The notes beneath the pieces were generated by a model. That model was not told the DNA's origin. It saw nothing but the letters and a program-made list of their open reading frames with translations, and ran no database searches. From NCBI GenBank assembly GCA_019054805.1, contig JAHQIY010000016.1, positions 744,001 through 808,000 of the forward strand: a stretch of DNA of 64,000 bases, in the 5' to 3' direction. The translations under genes were made by a program, and so were the position numbers. This document shows, piece by piece, positions 12,002 through 24,400 of the stretch; positions within the stretch are counted from its first letter, which is position 1, and every line of letters begins with the position of its first letter. The stretch comes from Brachionus manjavacas. Taxonomy: Eukaryota; Rotifera; Eurotatoria; Ploima; Brachionidae.

Positions 12002-15000
12002 CTAAAAATCTTCAGATATATACTTTTCTTTTATCATGCCTTGAAGTTTTTTAACCAATTCACGAGCCAATTCAATTGCCTCTTTGACATCGTGTTTTTC
12101 CGACATTTCTTAAATTAAAAAATAAACTAAAATATTTAAATTGTAATTTATTTTTATACCATTGAAAAATTTTATTATATCAGTAAAATCCATTTGATTT
12201 TCTAGGATTATATCACGATATATTTCAATTAAAGCAAGTGCAAAAAATAGAGAAAAACAGTCCGATTTTAGATATTTCCTTGAGGCCAAAATAGTTTCCC
12301 ACACCACAAAAATGTCTTTGTACAGCAATTCTCGTTTAAAATCCAATAAAAACCACCTATAAGTAAAATAAAACTGGCTCTGATCGCCGCGACTATTCAA
12401 ATATTCAAATAATTCCTTATCCAAAATTTGTACCAAAGAGCGCAAATTCGAAAAATTCTTGTCCATTTCAGAATTTGATAAAAAATTAAGAGACATTCTT
12501 TCCATCAATTTTTTAAAGTACTCATAAACTATAGCCTCTTTTTTAAAAATTAAAAATTTCAATCAAATTTCTTCATTAAATTTCAATTACCATTATCAAA
12601 AACAACCAAAATCGGAGCTATGATATCACACATTCCTTGTATGTAGCCAATTTCAATCGTTTCCCATACATAACTTTAAATTGATTAAAAATAAACCATA
12701 ATCTTAAACTTAAATCTAAAACTCACGTGTAAATAATATTTTTTAGCTTGTTCAAATTTTCCACCGAAGTAAAATACCAAAAATTTCTGTCACATCTCAA
12801 TACATCTTTGTCAATGCGATGCATATTGAGAGCGAATGCATCATAGAGCTCTTTGTTTAAATAGTTGTCGCCCAAAATGTGGTTACTTCCGGACGAGCTT
12901 AAAGATAAAGGCGAAATGATGCTGATCATGTCATTTTTTGTTTTTTCCTCTTCAAATGTAATCGGAGAAAGCAAATCAATCGATTTTGTTTTGTTTTGCT
13001 CAATGGTAAAGCGAACACCAGCCTCGGACTCGATTGAATGACGGGCTTTTAAAATTGCATTGGACACCAACATTTGAGCTAATTCACTGAAAATTTCATC
13101 TTTGGTCATTATTTTTGATTTATTTAAACTTTTGGGAGATTCCTGTTCACATTGGTCTAGCAAATTCTCCGAGGTAGATTGTTTTATAATTTTTGATAAA
13201 AAATTTTTTGCTTTCAATTTATAAAAATAAATTCCCTTGTCTTCAAAATGTCTCAAATTGTACAAATCAGTTCTAGAGTCATAGAATTTTCGTTTGTTAG
13301 CCTCGGATGGAAGACTTTCGGCCAACAGTGGTGTTTGAGTTTGTTTGGCTCTAAATTTGCCAAAAACGCTTAGCCTCAATTGTAGACGACTTTTTGGGCG
13401 TGTTGTTGATAATTATCGAATTTTCAGATATGACTGACATTGAAGTTACATCGGAACAAAATCCGCTATCATCCGATGGCGTACATTGCGAACTTTGACT
13501 TGAATTCAGCTTTTTTTCACCAAAAAGCCGGCCATGTTCCTCATATGGCTTCCATTCAGAGATCAAATTTTGGTAATTTTTGGCTGCGTTTTTATTTTTA
13601 GCCTCAATTTCATCCAAACCCATATCAAAGGTATAAATACCCAAAAGATAAGGCCAGATTAATTTGCGCAAATCATTATTTTGAATACCATGTAAATAAA
13701 CAATTTCATAAAATAAATCTTCATTAAAACTTCTACTTTGCATTATTTGTGACCATAAATTTTCATCAATTTTTTGCTTATTATCCAAATACTTTTGCAT
13801 TAAAACATCGACTTGACCTGGTCTAAAATTTTGGTTGGATTCATTTGGCTCTAGATTCAGCAGCCTAACCAAATGTTTATTAACAACCTTTGTTTCTCTG
13901 TGATAATTTAGCCATCCATAAAAAGCTCTGGACAAAATTTTAAGTTCAATGTCATCGCAGATGCTTTTTATTTCAATTTTTTCGTTTCTGTTCTCGGCAT
14001 CATGAGCTGGTTTTGAATCTGATTTTGTTTCCTGGGAAATACTAATTTTTTTAATTATCAATGGCATTCTATTCGTATTTATAGCAGTTTGCCAGTCATT
14101 TGGATCAAACTTATATCTTGACTTCAAAGCATTTTCTACACTCTTTAAAAAATGAACAAGGCTTGGCGAATCGGCAAATTGAATTGGTGGGTGCTGAGCT
14201 CCATCTTGAGAGACAAATATAACTTTGAAAGATTTAGAATTTTGCTGATGACAATGCAAAAAAGAAATTGTATCTAGTTCAATATAAATAATTAAATCAT
14301 TTAAATTTGGACTTTTAAATTTTGCGGGCTCATCGTAGTCTGAATACGATCCATTTAAAATTTCATTCGGAGTCCAGTTTAAAATCAAGCCATTGGTGTT
14401 CAAATGAAGGGATAAATAGCCTTCATATGATTTTTCTTTCTGAAATAATTATTTTTCTTTTAATAAAAAAAATTTATTTTTTTAATTATTACTTGATTGA
14501 CAATTACGTGATTCTTTCCATAAACCAACTGAGAACTGATATTTTGGTGCAGAGATTCAACAAATTCTCTTATATTATCAGCGTTGAATTTTTTAAAGCT
14601 ATTTGTTTCATTCAAGCAAAGTGATTGCAGACGGGACTTTGCAGTGAGACAAGGTGAACGATATGGCGTGACCAAGTGCATTTTGTGGCGCCTGATCAAC
14701 TCGTCAGCGTCCGGGTCAGCATTTTCAATAGTTTTTAGTCGGGTATATTTATCAAACGAGCATGGACCGGCTATTAGCGATACCAAAATTCCGCTTTCCA
14801 AAGAGCTGGCCATCAAAGCATAAGGATGGTAAAATTTCGAAGCATTTTTGATAACGTAAGAAACTATATCATTGAAGCATTTTCTCATTATGGCTATCTT
14901 TATCCACAAGGTTTTTATATGAGCCAAATTGGAAAAGTACAATGGCACATAATGGCTTATTGTTTCGGTACTAATGCTGCTTTTTGAATTGCTTGACCAA

Positions 15001-15508
15001 AACAATTTAGAAAATATGCCACTTTTAGGATTTTCACTATTTTCGGAATTTATTTTATTAGTATTATTATTAAGATTTTTATCTAATTCATTGAAAATTT
15101 TGACTATTTCATCTGCTGATTTACAGTCATAGCTAATTTTTTTAACTAAATCGTAGCTAGATGGTTTATTTAGAAATTCTGTCTTGAGTCCATAAAGAAA
15201 ACAGTTGTCTATGGCACCTAGTAATAAAAGAATAAAAATACTTTCATTTGAATAAGATAATCATAAATTTAAAATTAAAACGTGTAAAAAAAACTTCTAA
15301 ATTTTGTGTATACCGCAAAAATTGGTAAAAAAATGGTTATCTTCATGAATAAACTTGCAAGTGGCCGACAATTCCATGAGTTGTTTTACCTCTTTTTTAA
15401 CGCTGCCTAACAGGTCATCTCTTTTTTCTTCAAAATAAAAAAAGTAAAAAAAATGCGCTTGTAAAGGTGAAATGAAAAAAGTGTACTCTTTTCTTCTTCT
15501 GAGGACAT
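12002..15508 (-). CDS. SGSM: small G protein signaling modulator, copy 2 (original flank)
   Basis: It has the same exon structure as copy 1, with start codon at 15508, RUN exon about 15217-14493, large exon from 14439 to about 12727, and last exon ending at 12002. The T run near 13511-13517 is in frame here (GEKKLNSS). A different frameshift occurs at the A run near 13360-13365, where copy 1 has two more A, splitting the large exon after EAKRF. Each copy is therefore broken once, at a site where the other is intact. Upstream lies 15520-15822 and then NUBPL, a normal divergent gene pair, so I infer that this copy keeps the ancestral promoter. Confidence 0.85.
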
Positions 15509-15519
15509 AGTGACAGATT

Positions 15520-15822
15520 CCAAGAGGACAAAAATTCCAACTAAATTTTTCTATTTGTTATAAATTTAAAAAATATTAATTTTATGAAAAGCGCTAATTT
15601 AATTTGAATTTAAAAAATATTCATCATCAACTTTAGCAAAAATTTAACTTGATTTTAAAACAAAAATTTTAATTTAAGACTAAATCAAAGCAAGGCTAAA
15701 ATTATGAACAAAAATGAATAAAAAATTGAAATTAAAAATTAAACAAGCTTTTTCTATTAAAAAAACGGTGTATGAATATTTGAAATTTTTCTTTATTCTT
15801 AGTTTGAATTATTAACAAACAA
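15520..15822. promoter_or_regulatory. divergent intergenic region between SGSM and NUBPL
   Basis: This 303-bp AT-rich spacer separates two head-to-head genes and is the likely shared promoter region. No clear TATA box or named element stands out. It is the sequence missing from the 5' side of SGSM copy 1. Confidence 0.4.
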
Positions 15823-16722
15823 TTGCTGATGATAATGGAGCCATTCAAGATTCTGAAACCTTCATTAAAATTTCTTAATTTTTCCCGAAAATTCTCCTCA
15901 AATCTTAGCGAACATCAAAAAAATTTGATGCAAAGGGGCCTGCCGAAACAAAAAAGCCTTAATGGTGTCAAGAACATAATCTGTGTTGCCAGTGGCAAGG
16001 GTGGCGTTGGAAAATCAACAGCAGCAGTCAACATAGCATGCACATTGGCCAATTGTTTCGATCTAAAAACAGGTATTTTGGACGCGGATATTTACGGGCC
16101 CTCGATTCCAAAAATGATGGGTCTCGAGTCCCACCAGCCTGATATTGACTCAAAAAACCTAATGGTTCCTTTACTCAATTTCAATGTTAAATGCATGTCA
16201 ATGGGCTTTTTAGTAGACGAAAAAGCAGCCATAGTTTGGCGCGGTCTGATGGTCATGAATGCATTGGAGCGGCTAATGTTCAAAGTCAAATGGGACCCAC
16301 TAGATGTTTTGGTAATTGACATGCCACCCGGGACTGGTGATGTTCAATTGTCAATAAGTCAAAATTTAAAGCTAAATGGAGCTGTTATTGTCTCTACACC
16401 TCAAGATATTGCATTAATGGATGCCCGACGTGGTGTAGAAATGTTCAGCAAGGTGAATGTGCCTATTTTAGGTCTCATTCAAAATATGAGCACTTTCATA
16501 TGTCCAAAATGTAATCATAAAGAAGACATATTCGGCTTGGATGGAGTAGAAGAATTAGCCAAAGAAATTCAATGTGAAGTTTTAGGGGAATTGCCACTTA
16601 ACCGGGAAACTAGAGAAAAGAGCGATTCGGGCGAGCCAATTTCTGTTTCTTTGGAAAATCATAAATCTTCTCAAATCTATAAAGATATATGTGAAAAAAT
16701 TTTAACTAAACTGAATATTTAA
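15823..16722 (+). CDS. NUBPL: mitochondrial iron-sulfur carrier NUBPL/Ind1
   Basis: The single exon encodes 299 aa. Residues 1-35 are basic and hydroxylated with no acids, fitting a mitochondrial presequence; the start could also be the Met at codon 3 or 5. The Mrp/NBP35-type P-loop (GKGGVGKS, residues 58-65) is followed by DADIYGPSIPKMMG, the switch DMPPGTGD and NMSTFICPKC, where CPKC (227-230) is the cysteine pair that holds the bridging 4Fe-4S cluster in this family. Ind1/NUBPL delivers Fe-S clusters to respiratory complex I. Length and motif order match the family. The gene is intronless, unlike its neighbours, but is not degraded. MRPL21 starts only 14 bp beyond its stop on the same strand. 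Confidence 0.95.
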   Translation: MLMIMEPFKILKPSLKFLNFSRKFSSNLSEHQKNLMQRGLPKQKSLNGVKNIICVASGKGGVGKSTAAVNIACTLANCFDLKTGILDADIYGPSIPKMMGLESHQPDIDSKNLMVPLLNFNVKCMSMGFLVDEKAAIVWRGLMVMNALERLMFKVKWDPLDVLVIDMPPGTGDVQLSISQNLKLNGAVIVSTPQDIALMDARRGVEMFSKVNVPILGLIQNMSTFICPKCNHKEDIFGLDGVEELAKEIQCEVLGELPLNRETREKSDSGEPISVSLENHKSSQIYKDICEKILTKLNI

Positions 16723-16736
16723 ATAAAATTTTTTAG

Positions 16737-17442
16737 ATGAATATTATCAGTAGAAAATTATTAAATTTTTTTCCGAAAATAAATTTAATCGAAAAATTTT
16801 CAACTCGAACGAACATAGTCCATGCCGAAGAGAAACAAATAGATAAAAATGAGAAGAGAATAGTTAAAAATGTGTTTGATCAGTGTAATAAGATAGCTCA
16901 GGATCCGAGATTGTCAAGACTGTTTGCTGTTGTTATGATCGGTGGAAGTCAATTTAAAATAACCACCGAAGATATAATTATGGTCAAAAATCATTTTTTT
17001 CCGACAATTGGTGATCGCATTCACTTGGAAAAAGTATTAAGAAATTTTCTAAATTAGAACCGCTAGGTCAATATTTTTCATTAAGGTTTATTTGAAAGGT
17101 ACTCCTGGTTGGCGGAAAAGACTTCACAGTCATAGGAAAGCCACTTGTTAGGTACTTATTATTTAAAAAAAATCTTATTTATTTAATAAATTAAATTTGA
17201 AAATTTAAAAATTTAGCAAAAATTTTGTGAGAATTGAAGCAACTGTCATTGAAAAAACCTTGTTAAATAACGTGATTGTGTTCCGCTACAAGCCTAGAAA
17301 AGACAATCGAAGAATGGACTGTGAGTTAACAAAAGAAAATAAATTCAAAATAATTTCTTTTCTTTAAGTTCACAAAGGAGTTCAGACTTTGTTGAGAATT
17401 AATTCAATCGACGTCATAGGGCCGATACCAGGAACTAATTAA
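16737..17442 (+). CDS. MRPL21: mitochondrial ribosomal protein L21
   Basis: Four exons: 16737-17033, 17099-17151, 17217-17320 and 17369-17442. The N-terminus is basic (mitochondrial targeting). The body matches bL21m: RLFAVVMIGGSQFKITTEDII, GDRIHLEKV, then VLLVGGKDFTVIGKPLV and VRIEATVIEKTLLNNVIVF. It ends with QTLLRINSIDVI. A read-through of the first intron would stop at 17057. The protein is about 175 aa, normal for animals. It belongs to the large mitochondrial ribosomal subunit, and it sits 14 bp behind NUBPL, another mitochondrial gene. Confidence 0.93.
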
Positions 17443-17582
17443 TTAAAAAAATAGATTTTTTTTATAATTTTTAATAAATATTATAGACTTTAAATTTTTT
17501 AAATTATTCTTTAATCTGAACTAACATTCAGAGTAAAAAAATTAAATTAAAAAAAACAAGTCTTTTGGCATTACAAATTAAG

Positions 17583-18331
17583 ATGGCTGCCCAATTTGTT
17601 CCTCAAAAACAGCCGATATCCCAGCAGAATATAGCGTTTATAAATGAAAAGTTGAAAGAACTCGGTCCAGGACCTTATAATCCCGAACAACAAAAGCAAA
17701 AAGAAACGCTCATAAACATGCTTGCTAAATATGTTAGTTAATCATAAGCTAATTCAATTTTTTTTTATTGATTAATTTTATAAGAATGTGCAACCATTGT
17801 CTGATACTGGTGGTACTTCAGGAACAAGTCAAATTTTAGATAAAAGGGCACTTCAAGAGCTAGTTAAAGAGGTTGATCCGACGGAACAATTAGATGAAGA
17901 TGTCGAAGATGTATAAAAAAAAATTTTATTTAAAAAAAAAATAAAATAGATTTTTAGATATTGCTGCAATTAGCAGATGATTTTATTGATAATGTTATAA
18001 ACACATCATGTCAATTAGCTAAGCATCGAAAGTCGAACATACTTGAGGCCAAAGATGTTCAATTTCACTTAGGTAAATTTACCTTAATAAAATTAATTTT
18101 ATTTGTTCTATTTTTTCAGAGAGAAATTTTAATATTTGGATTCCTGGATTTTCTACCGATGAGCTAAAGACTTTTAAAAAATCATATGCATCCGAAGCCC
18201 ATAAACAGGTAGATTTTATTTGAATTTAGTCAAAATTACAAGCAAGAAATTAATTTATTATTTTAAAGCGATTACAATTGATAAAAAAATCAGCAAAGCC
18301 ATCTGATTCAAAAGATAAAAACAAGGATTAA
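17583..18331 (+). CDS. TAF12: transcription initiation factor TFIID subunit 12
   Basis: Five exons: 17583-17732, 17785-17910, 17958-18072, 18120-18208 and 18269-18331, all phases consistent. The histone-fold core is clear: [60 protein letters not shown] and NIWIPGF, with the terminal EAHKQ. TAF12 pairs with TAF4 through this H2B-like fold in TFIID and is also part of SAGA. The protein is about 180 aa with a short N-terminus. Confidence 0.95.
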
Positions 18332-18602
18332 TATCTATCATATCATTGTCCAGTTAATTTTTTTATTTTTAATTTTACAGATTTGGACCTACTCGATTTC
18401 TTGTACATAAGAGTAAGAGATACAGATTTCAACACGTAAATCTAAAAATAGATAAAAATAATTTGTATTTTTTAAACTCTAAATTTTCTCGAATAAAAAT
18501 AATGATTAGACAGAAAATATTATCTTTAATTTAAATGCAGATGGGAGTAAATTCCCAACAAAATCATTATTAAATTTTAAATGACATCATCCAAAAATAT
18601 AG

Positions 18603-19220
18603 ATGAAAATGTTGTCTTCTTTGGCAAAGACATTTAGTCTAGGACAAATTCTAAGACCAATCAACAGTTCTTTACTCATAAAAAATGATATTCACTTGTC
18701 ACAAAAGCTCAATGAGGATTCAGATGACTCAAAAATAATTCTTACCGAAGATCAGCCAGAAATACCCCCTAATTACGGTTTTCCTGGCAATGAAGATATA
18801 AGATCAATATATGAAATGAAAAAAATAAACCGCTCTTTCAAGTATGGCAACCCCCCTAAGCTCAGACGAAATAACATTAAAGGACCTTTGGTAATTCGCC
18901 TCATTCCGATTTCAAATTGTAGCAATCGAAGATTTTTCCGAATTGCTGTTACTCACCAAAATTATGATCTATCCGACGGATTCATTGAAGACCTTGGCTC
19001 AATTGACCCCATGCCCAACAAAGACAACAATATCATGGTAGCTTTGAACATTGAGCGAATTAAGTACTATCTTGCTAGATCGACCCCACTCAATGCAAAA
19101 GTGTCCGAGATCTTAGGTCTAGCTGGTCTTCTACCAATACATCCCAATTCATATTTGACTGCCTATAGGAACAGAATGAAGCTAGAAGCCGAAAAAACAC
19201 AGGAAAAAGTCGAAGAATAA
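18603..19220 (+). CDS. MRPS16: mitochondrial ribosomal protein S16
   Basis: One exon encodes 205 aa. Residues about 95-185 match bS16m: LVIRLIPISNCSNRRFFRIAV, LGSIDPMPN, VALNIERIKYYLARSTPLN and ILGLAGLLPIHP. The N-terminal 90 residues form a longer lead than in vertebrates and start with a likely mitochondrial targeting segment; Met 3 is an alternative start. The C-terminus is lysine/glutamate rich. It is a component of the small mitochondrial ribosomal subunit. Confidence 0.93.
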   Translation: MKMLSSLAKTFSLGQILRPINSSLLIKNDIHLSQKLNEDSDDSKIILTEDQPEIPPNYGFPGNEDIRSIYEMKKINRSFKYGNPPKLRRNNIKGPLVIRLIPISNCSNRRFFRIAVTHQNYDLSDGFIEDLGSIDPMPNKDNNIMVALNIERIKYYLARSTPLNAKVSEILGLAGLLPIHPNSYLTAYRNRMKLEAEKTQEKVEE

Positions 19221-19317
19221 TTTTTTTTTAATTTTTTTATTTAATAAAAGATAATTATATACAAAAAAAATAATTGTAGATTCAAAATTGGTTATATTCA
19301 GATAAAAATTCCTGATT

Positions 19318-19639
19318 TTAGTACACATAAATTTTACATTTGTGAATATCTTTATCTGAACATTCTCTAGCCCTATTATAGTAATAAAAGTATCCATCTT
19401 TTTTTCGTTGAAGCTTTTTGACAAAGCCGGTTTCTGGCCATCTTGGAACCTAAGTAGAAAGTAAAAATCAAATTTAAGATCTAGTAATCGAATGGTATTA
19501 CGTCAGCTTTTGTTAAGGCAATGTATTCTAGTTCGTCTCGGTAACCGGCTAATTGAAATCTGTAGGCATCTTCGACTTCAGCCGACCAAGATTTTGGTCT
19601 AATCAATGACTTGGGTTGCTGAACTTGTAAATCGGCCAT
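19318..19639 (-). CDS. MEIG1: meiosis expressed gene 1 protein
   Basis: Two minus-strand exons, 19639-19502 and 19449-19318, give 89 aa, the family's normal length. Exon 1 encodes [19 protein letters not shown] and [17 protein letters not shown]. Exon 2 encodes [32 protein letters not shown] and KCKIYVY. This is the full MEIG1 fold, including the aromatic surface used to bind PACRG. MEIG1 and PACRG act in manchette transport and axoneme assembly of sperm and cilia. The gene is convergent with MRPS16, with stops under 100 bp apart. Confidence 0.95.
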
Positions 19640-20439
19640 TATCAGTAATTAGTAAAGAGGTATCATAAATCCAAAAAAATATGCTAAAATGAAAATCTCG
19701 AAAAATATGTGTAAAATATAAATATTTGAAAAAAAATTGTTGCTTAGTAACAAATTAACCTCTTTAATTGAAATTACTTAAATTTTACTTAAGTACCCAC
19801 AAGGTATTCTAAGTAATAAACACACAAATTTGAAATATAATATTTTAGCTTAAAAAATTTACAAATCCTTGTTAGAAAGCAAAAAACCTAATTACAAGAC
19901 TAAAAAAAATCACAAAATTAAATAATTCTTAATTAAGTATAATAATATGAGAACTAGTTTTAAAGTAATAATTAGCATTTCCGTAAAATTCTAAGCTGCA
20001 AAATAATAAAATATCAATTAGTTGAAAAAAATTATGTGAAAATTAGCTTTTAATACTGGCATTAAATATTAAATAAAAAAATGGATTTTTTTCTACAGAG
20101 AAATAATAATAAAAATATAAAAAATTTTTTTGGATTTCATCTAAACATTTAAACACAATTACAATTTTGAAATAAGGTAAATTAAATTAATAAATTCAAA
20201 AATTCAAAAAAAAAAAGAAACGAAAATAAAACCATTAATAAGAACAGTTTTTATTTATTCATTTTGTTAACATAGTATTAATTTAACTTTTTTCGCTCTT
20301 TAATTTGAGCAGCTTTTCATTGTGGTAGCTAAAAAATTGACCACTCTGCAGTCACTCGAAAACTTCGTCGTTGGCCAACACCTGTAATTTCTTTTCCACA
20401 TAACTTTCTGAATCTTTGAATTTTTTTTTATCTCTAAGA
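19640..20439. other. AT-rich spacer, no gene seen
   Basis: There are long A/T runs and no supportable ORF. The right edge leads into the hairpin at 20440. Confidence 0.4.
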
Positions 20440-20704
20440 GCATAACTCTTCTTTGTTATTTTGGATCTGTAAATGCCAAAATTCATGAGAATTCCAAGAT
20501 CTGTCCAAAGATAACTTTGGCATCCCTGAACTCGAAAAATTCATCCTAAAAAAGTGCCAAAAACCCATTTTTTGTCAATTTTCAACTCCGTTTTTTAGGA
20601 TGAATTTTTCGAGTTCAGGGATACTAAAGTTATCTTTGGACAGATCTTGGAATTCTCATGAATTTTGGCATTTACAGATCCAAAATAACAAAGAAGAGTT
20701 ATGC
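20440..20704. repeat. long foldback element (two 114-bp arms)
   Basis: 20440-20553 is repeated as its reverse complement at 20591-20704, with only a few mismatches around the GGCATCCC/GGGATACT site. The 37-bp spacer is 20554-20590. The arms begin GCATAACTC and end at an A6/T6 run. No transposase is present; it reads as a MITE-like foldback, or a source of a long hairpin RNA if transcribed. Confidence 0.85.
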
Positions 20705-21130
20705 GGAAAGGAAACTTACACGGAAACGGACAAACATCTTCCATTATGAGTTGGCCCATAATCTCCCAATTCGATGGCTCTTCAAAACTGATAATGTCCG
20801 AATCCGAATTCGTAAATTACAATTTTGAATTCTTAACTTGGTCACTAGGGACGCCAATGTTCAGGTTCTACCTCGAGTTTGTTACCTACTCCAGGTTTGG
20901 AGGTTTAAGCTAAAGAATTGCTATTTGTTGGGCCTTCTTGTCAAGTTTATTTTAATTAAACGTGGTTATGGGGAAAAGAGAAGTTAGTAATAAACAAGAA
21001 AAAAGTTGAATGTTTAATGAGACCTTCACTAGTCCTTGACTTAAGAAAATAAGGAGGAGCGGCGATGATGCAGGGCCTAGTGGTCTGGGCATCATCTCAA
21101 TTCAGAAATATATTAAATTATTATACTGCT
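20705..21130. other. GC-richer island, probable decayed repeat
   Basis: Base composition is clearly less AT-rich than the surroundings and it carries a broken plus-strand ORF (20701-20913, containing LGTPMFRFYLEFVTY). It ends with GGGCATCATCTCAATTCAG followed by AAAT-type sequence, like a retroelement 3' end. I do not recognise the family. Confidence 0.35.
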
Positions 21131-21468
21131 CCCGTTTTAATTTTTAATTCTATAAATTTCAGGTTTTTTTAAATTTCAAGGTGATCTTTATTTGTCAAAA
21201 TTTGATTGATTCGATAAGCTTAGTTTTTTTCACAATATTAATGTTTTTATTTTAAATTTTTGAGAATATTTTTAATTCAATTTTTATTTTAAATCCGATC
21301 ACAATTAAAAAATTAAAATAAAACAATCTAATGGTTTGTCTTTAATCGACTTATTAATATTTTAAACTATAACTCGAAGAACGATTAAAAAATTTAAGTG
21401 TTCATTACTTTTACGATTTAATCAAATTATCTCAAAAACTTAAATACACTTAGTTTTATATTAAAAAA

Positions 21469-24400
21469 TTATAAAGTTAAATTCATTTGTTGACATGTTT
21501 GAATAAGGACTTTTATGCCTGGCATAAAACCGCTTATTTCCGAAAAATTACTAGTTGCTACAATCTGTGAATGCAGTTGTAAACTGGATCCGAAATCGTT
21601 TACTTTTAAGCAATGAATCAATGAATGTAAACTTTGCACCACATTGGGACTTAACTTAAAAAAAATTGAATTAAAAAAAATTTTTTTTTTCCAAAATCTT
21701 CTTACCGATGAATCCCTCAATCTGTCATAAAGTACTTCTAGTTTTCTTCCAACATCTTCTAATTTTCTCTTTGTGGTCGCATTTGAACTCATGGCCACTG
21801 TTTTGCTTAATAAAGAATCGAAAACAAATTGAAGCTCAGAGTGCTCGCTTGGAATCGGTCCTTTTTCAACTGGTTTTTCTGGCTGAGTCGTTTTTGTTTG
21901 AGTTTGTTGAATTTGAGACTGAACGGGCTGTGGTACAAATGTCTGCTGGGGCTGAATCAATTGTTGCTGAAATGTTTGCTGAGGCTGAAATTGAGAAGTT
22001 GGCGCACTGTGTGGCTGAAACACTTGCATTGGGTTGTTAGGTAAGCTTTGATTCATTATTGGCATAGAAGCAGGCTCACTGGGCTGAAAAAACGCTGGCT
22101 TGTCTGTTTGATTGACCACAGTATTCTTTATTTTAGGTGCAACCATTGGCGGGTCGTTCCAACCTGTAGCTGGTCTATTGTTCATATAAGATAGAAGAGG
22201 TGGATTATGTGGCATTTGTGGCTGAGCCGTAACCGGAGAGGGAGTATAAAAAGTTTGGCCAGTATTTTGAGATTGATCGTTGGATTTTGACTGCAGCGAT
22301 GACATTGGTGGCATGTTTGTTGCTACGGGCACTGTCGGAATAGCCGGATTAGCCGCTGTGTGTAAGGATTTATTAAAATTTGGTGTTGTGCTTCGTTTTG
22401 TCAAGTCCTGTGAAGGATAAAGGCTCGAAATGGGCATTGGATGGTTCATTGGAGCCATATTATTGAATTGACCAGCAGATGGATACTGCGAAACAGATGA
22501 TGAGGTTGGCGCTGGGGCAAAAATGTTAGTGCTTCGGTTAGCTGTACTCTGAGACGGCTGTCCGAATGAATTTCTTTTTGAAGCTGGTTGATGATGTACT
22601 GGCTTAAATGGATTATCTGGTTTTCTAAGTTTGAATTGCTGAATAACTATGGGATCTAGCACATGATAAATTCTATCCTTCATTGCCATAATAGAGCTAT
22701 CATTGGAATCGTTTAGGTAACTATAAGCATTCAGAAAACAGCCTTGGTCGGCCAATAATTTTGCATATTTTACCAGTTTGGAATTCAAGTTGTGCATAGA
22801 CTGAGCATTGTCTAGCTGCACTGAAAGCTCTGGATGATAGTTTTTGAAACAATACTTTAAAACCACTATTTTTTCAACAAGATCTTGTAAAGACTCCGAA
22901 GTATCTGTTTCATCGGAATCTAGACACTTTTGCCAACAATTGACAAGATTTTCCAAATTAGCTGAGCAAATGTAGCATACACAAGCGTTGATCAAATTTT
23001 CTGGCGTGTCATCAGTCTCAAGACGCTTTCCCAATTGATCACACAAATTCATTTGCTCTTGACCATTTGTATAAGTAACAATTGTCGCCAACGCTTCCTT
23101 CCAATGCTGCAGATTGCATGTAGTGACAATGCCAGACCAATTGCGGTTGATTAATTTTTCTAAAAGCTGAAAAAAATTACTTTTTTTTTTCTTTTAACTT
23201 AAATACCTACATTTGAAAATTTATTTTTATAAAAATGTCTAAAATATCTCTGTTGAGTTTTTAGGAAAAGCTTTTGATCAAAATAGTTAGCGATTAGAAT
23301 GGCTTCGGTGAAGCGTTCTTCCTGTACTAGAATATCAACAACATTTTCGTATTTTCCCAAAAGCAACAGTTCAGTGACTAAATTTTCGGTTTGATTATTA
23401 AAATGAAGATTGACGGGTGAGACCGATCGAGCAATGTCATCAAAAGCGTTATCATTTGCATTTTCTTCTTCCGATTTACCAAAAAGACTGGCATTTTCGC
23501 CTGCTTGTTGACCATTTAATTTAATTTTTTCAAAGTTTTCGACTAAATTGTTTTCATTCTGGTGAATTAAATTGTGTTCTTTCAAGACCTTTTTTACCTC
23601 AATATCAAGTGTATCGTTGTTAAAACCAAGTAATTCCAAGTATTTGACATTTTTGTTTTTCTCAAAAGATGCCTAAAAATAGAAAAAATTTAATTAAATT
23701 GTAAATAGATTTTTTAAAACTTAAGATGAGACAAAAATTAACAATTCTTAATTTTTTTCTAGTCTTAAACTAGACTTATTTTTGATTATTATACTTTTAT
23801 TTCAATGCATCACTTTCTCAGAAGACGCCAAGACCTAGTGTTGGTAATCGACTCCAATCGATTGATAAAATTCATGAATCGGCTAATTTATTTAGTCGAT
23901 TATTAAATCGATTAATTTTATTTAGTGGATAATTTAATCGACTTTTAAAAATCATGGAAAAAATCTAAAGAAAGAATTGGACAACTACATTAGAAATAAG
24001 ATCATTTAAAGTTTTTTATTATTAAAAAATAATATTTAGGGATAATTCGATTTAATAATCGACTAAAAAAAATTAGTCGATTTAAAGTTAGTCAATTATT
24101 GATTCGATTATTGATAATCGATTGCCAACACTACCAACACCAAATTGAAACTGAATTCTATAAGTTTTTTTGCTATAAAAGCCAGAATAAATCGAAGTGG
24201 TTGCTGATGAATGGTAAGATACTATGAATTATAATGATTTGATTTTTGCTTCTTCATTTAATTAATAAATAAAAATAAACTAAAATTTTTGACTCACTCT
24301 ACTATTTGATTAAATATTGAATATCATCTTTAAACAAAAGCTGTCTTTTCAAAACAAATGAAATTTGTATTAATTTTTATTATTATCAAAGAATAAATTC

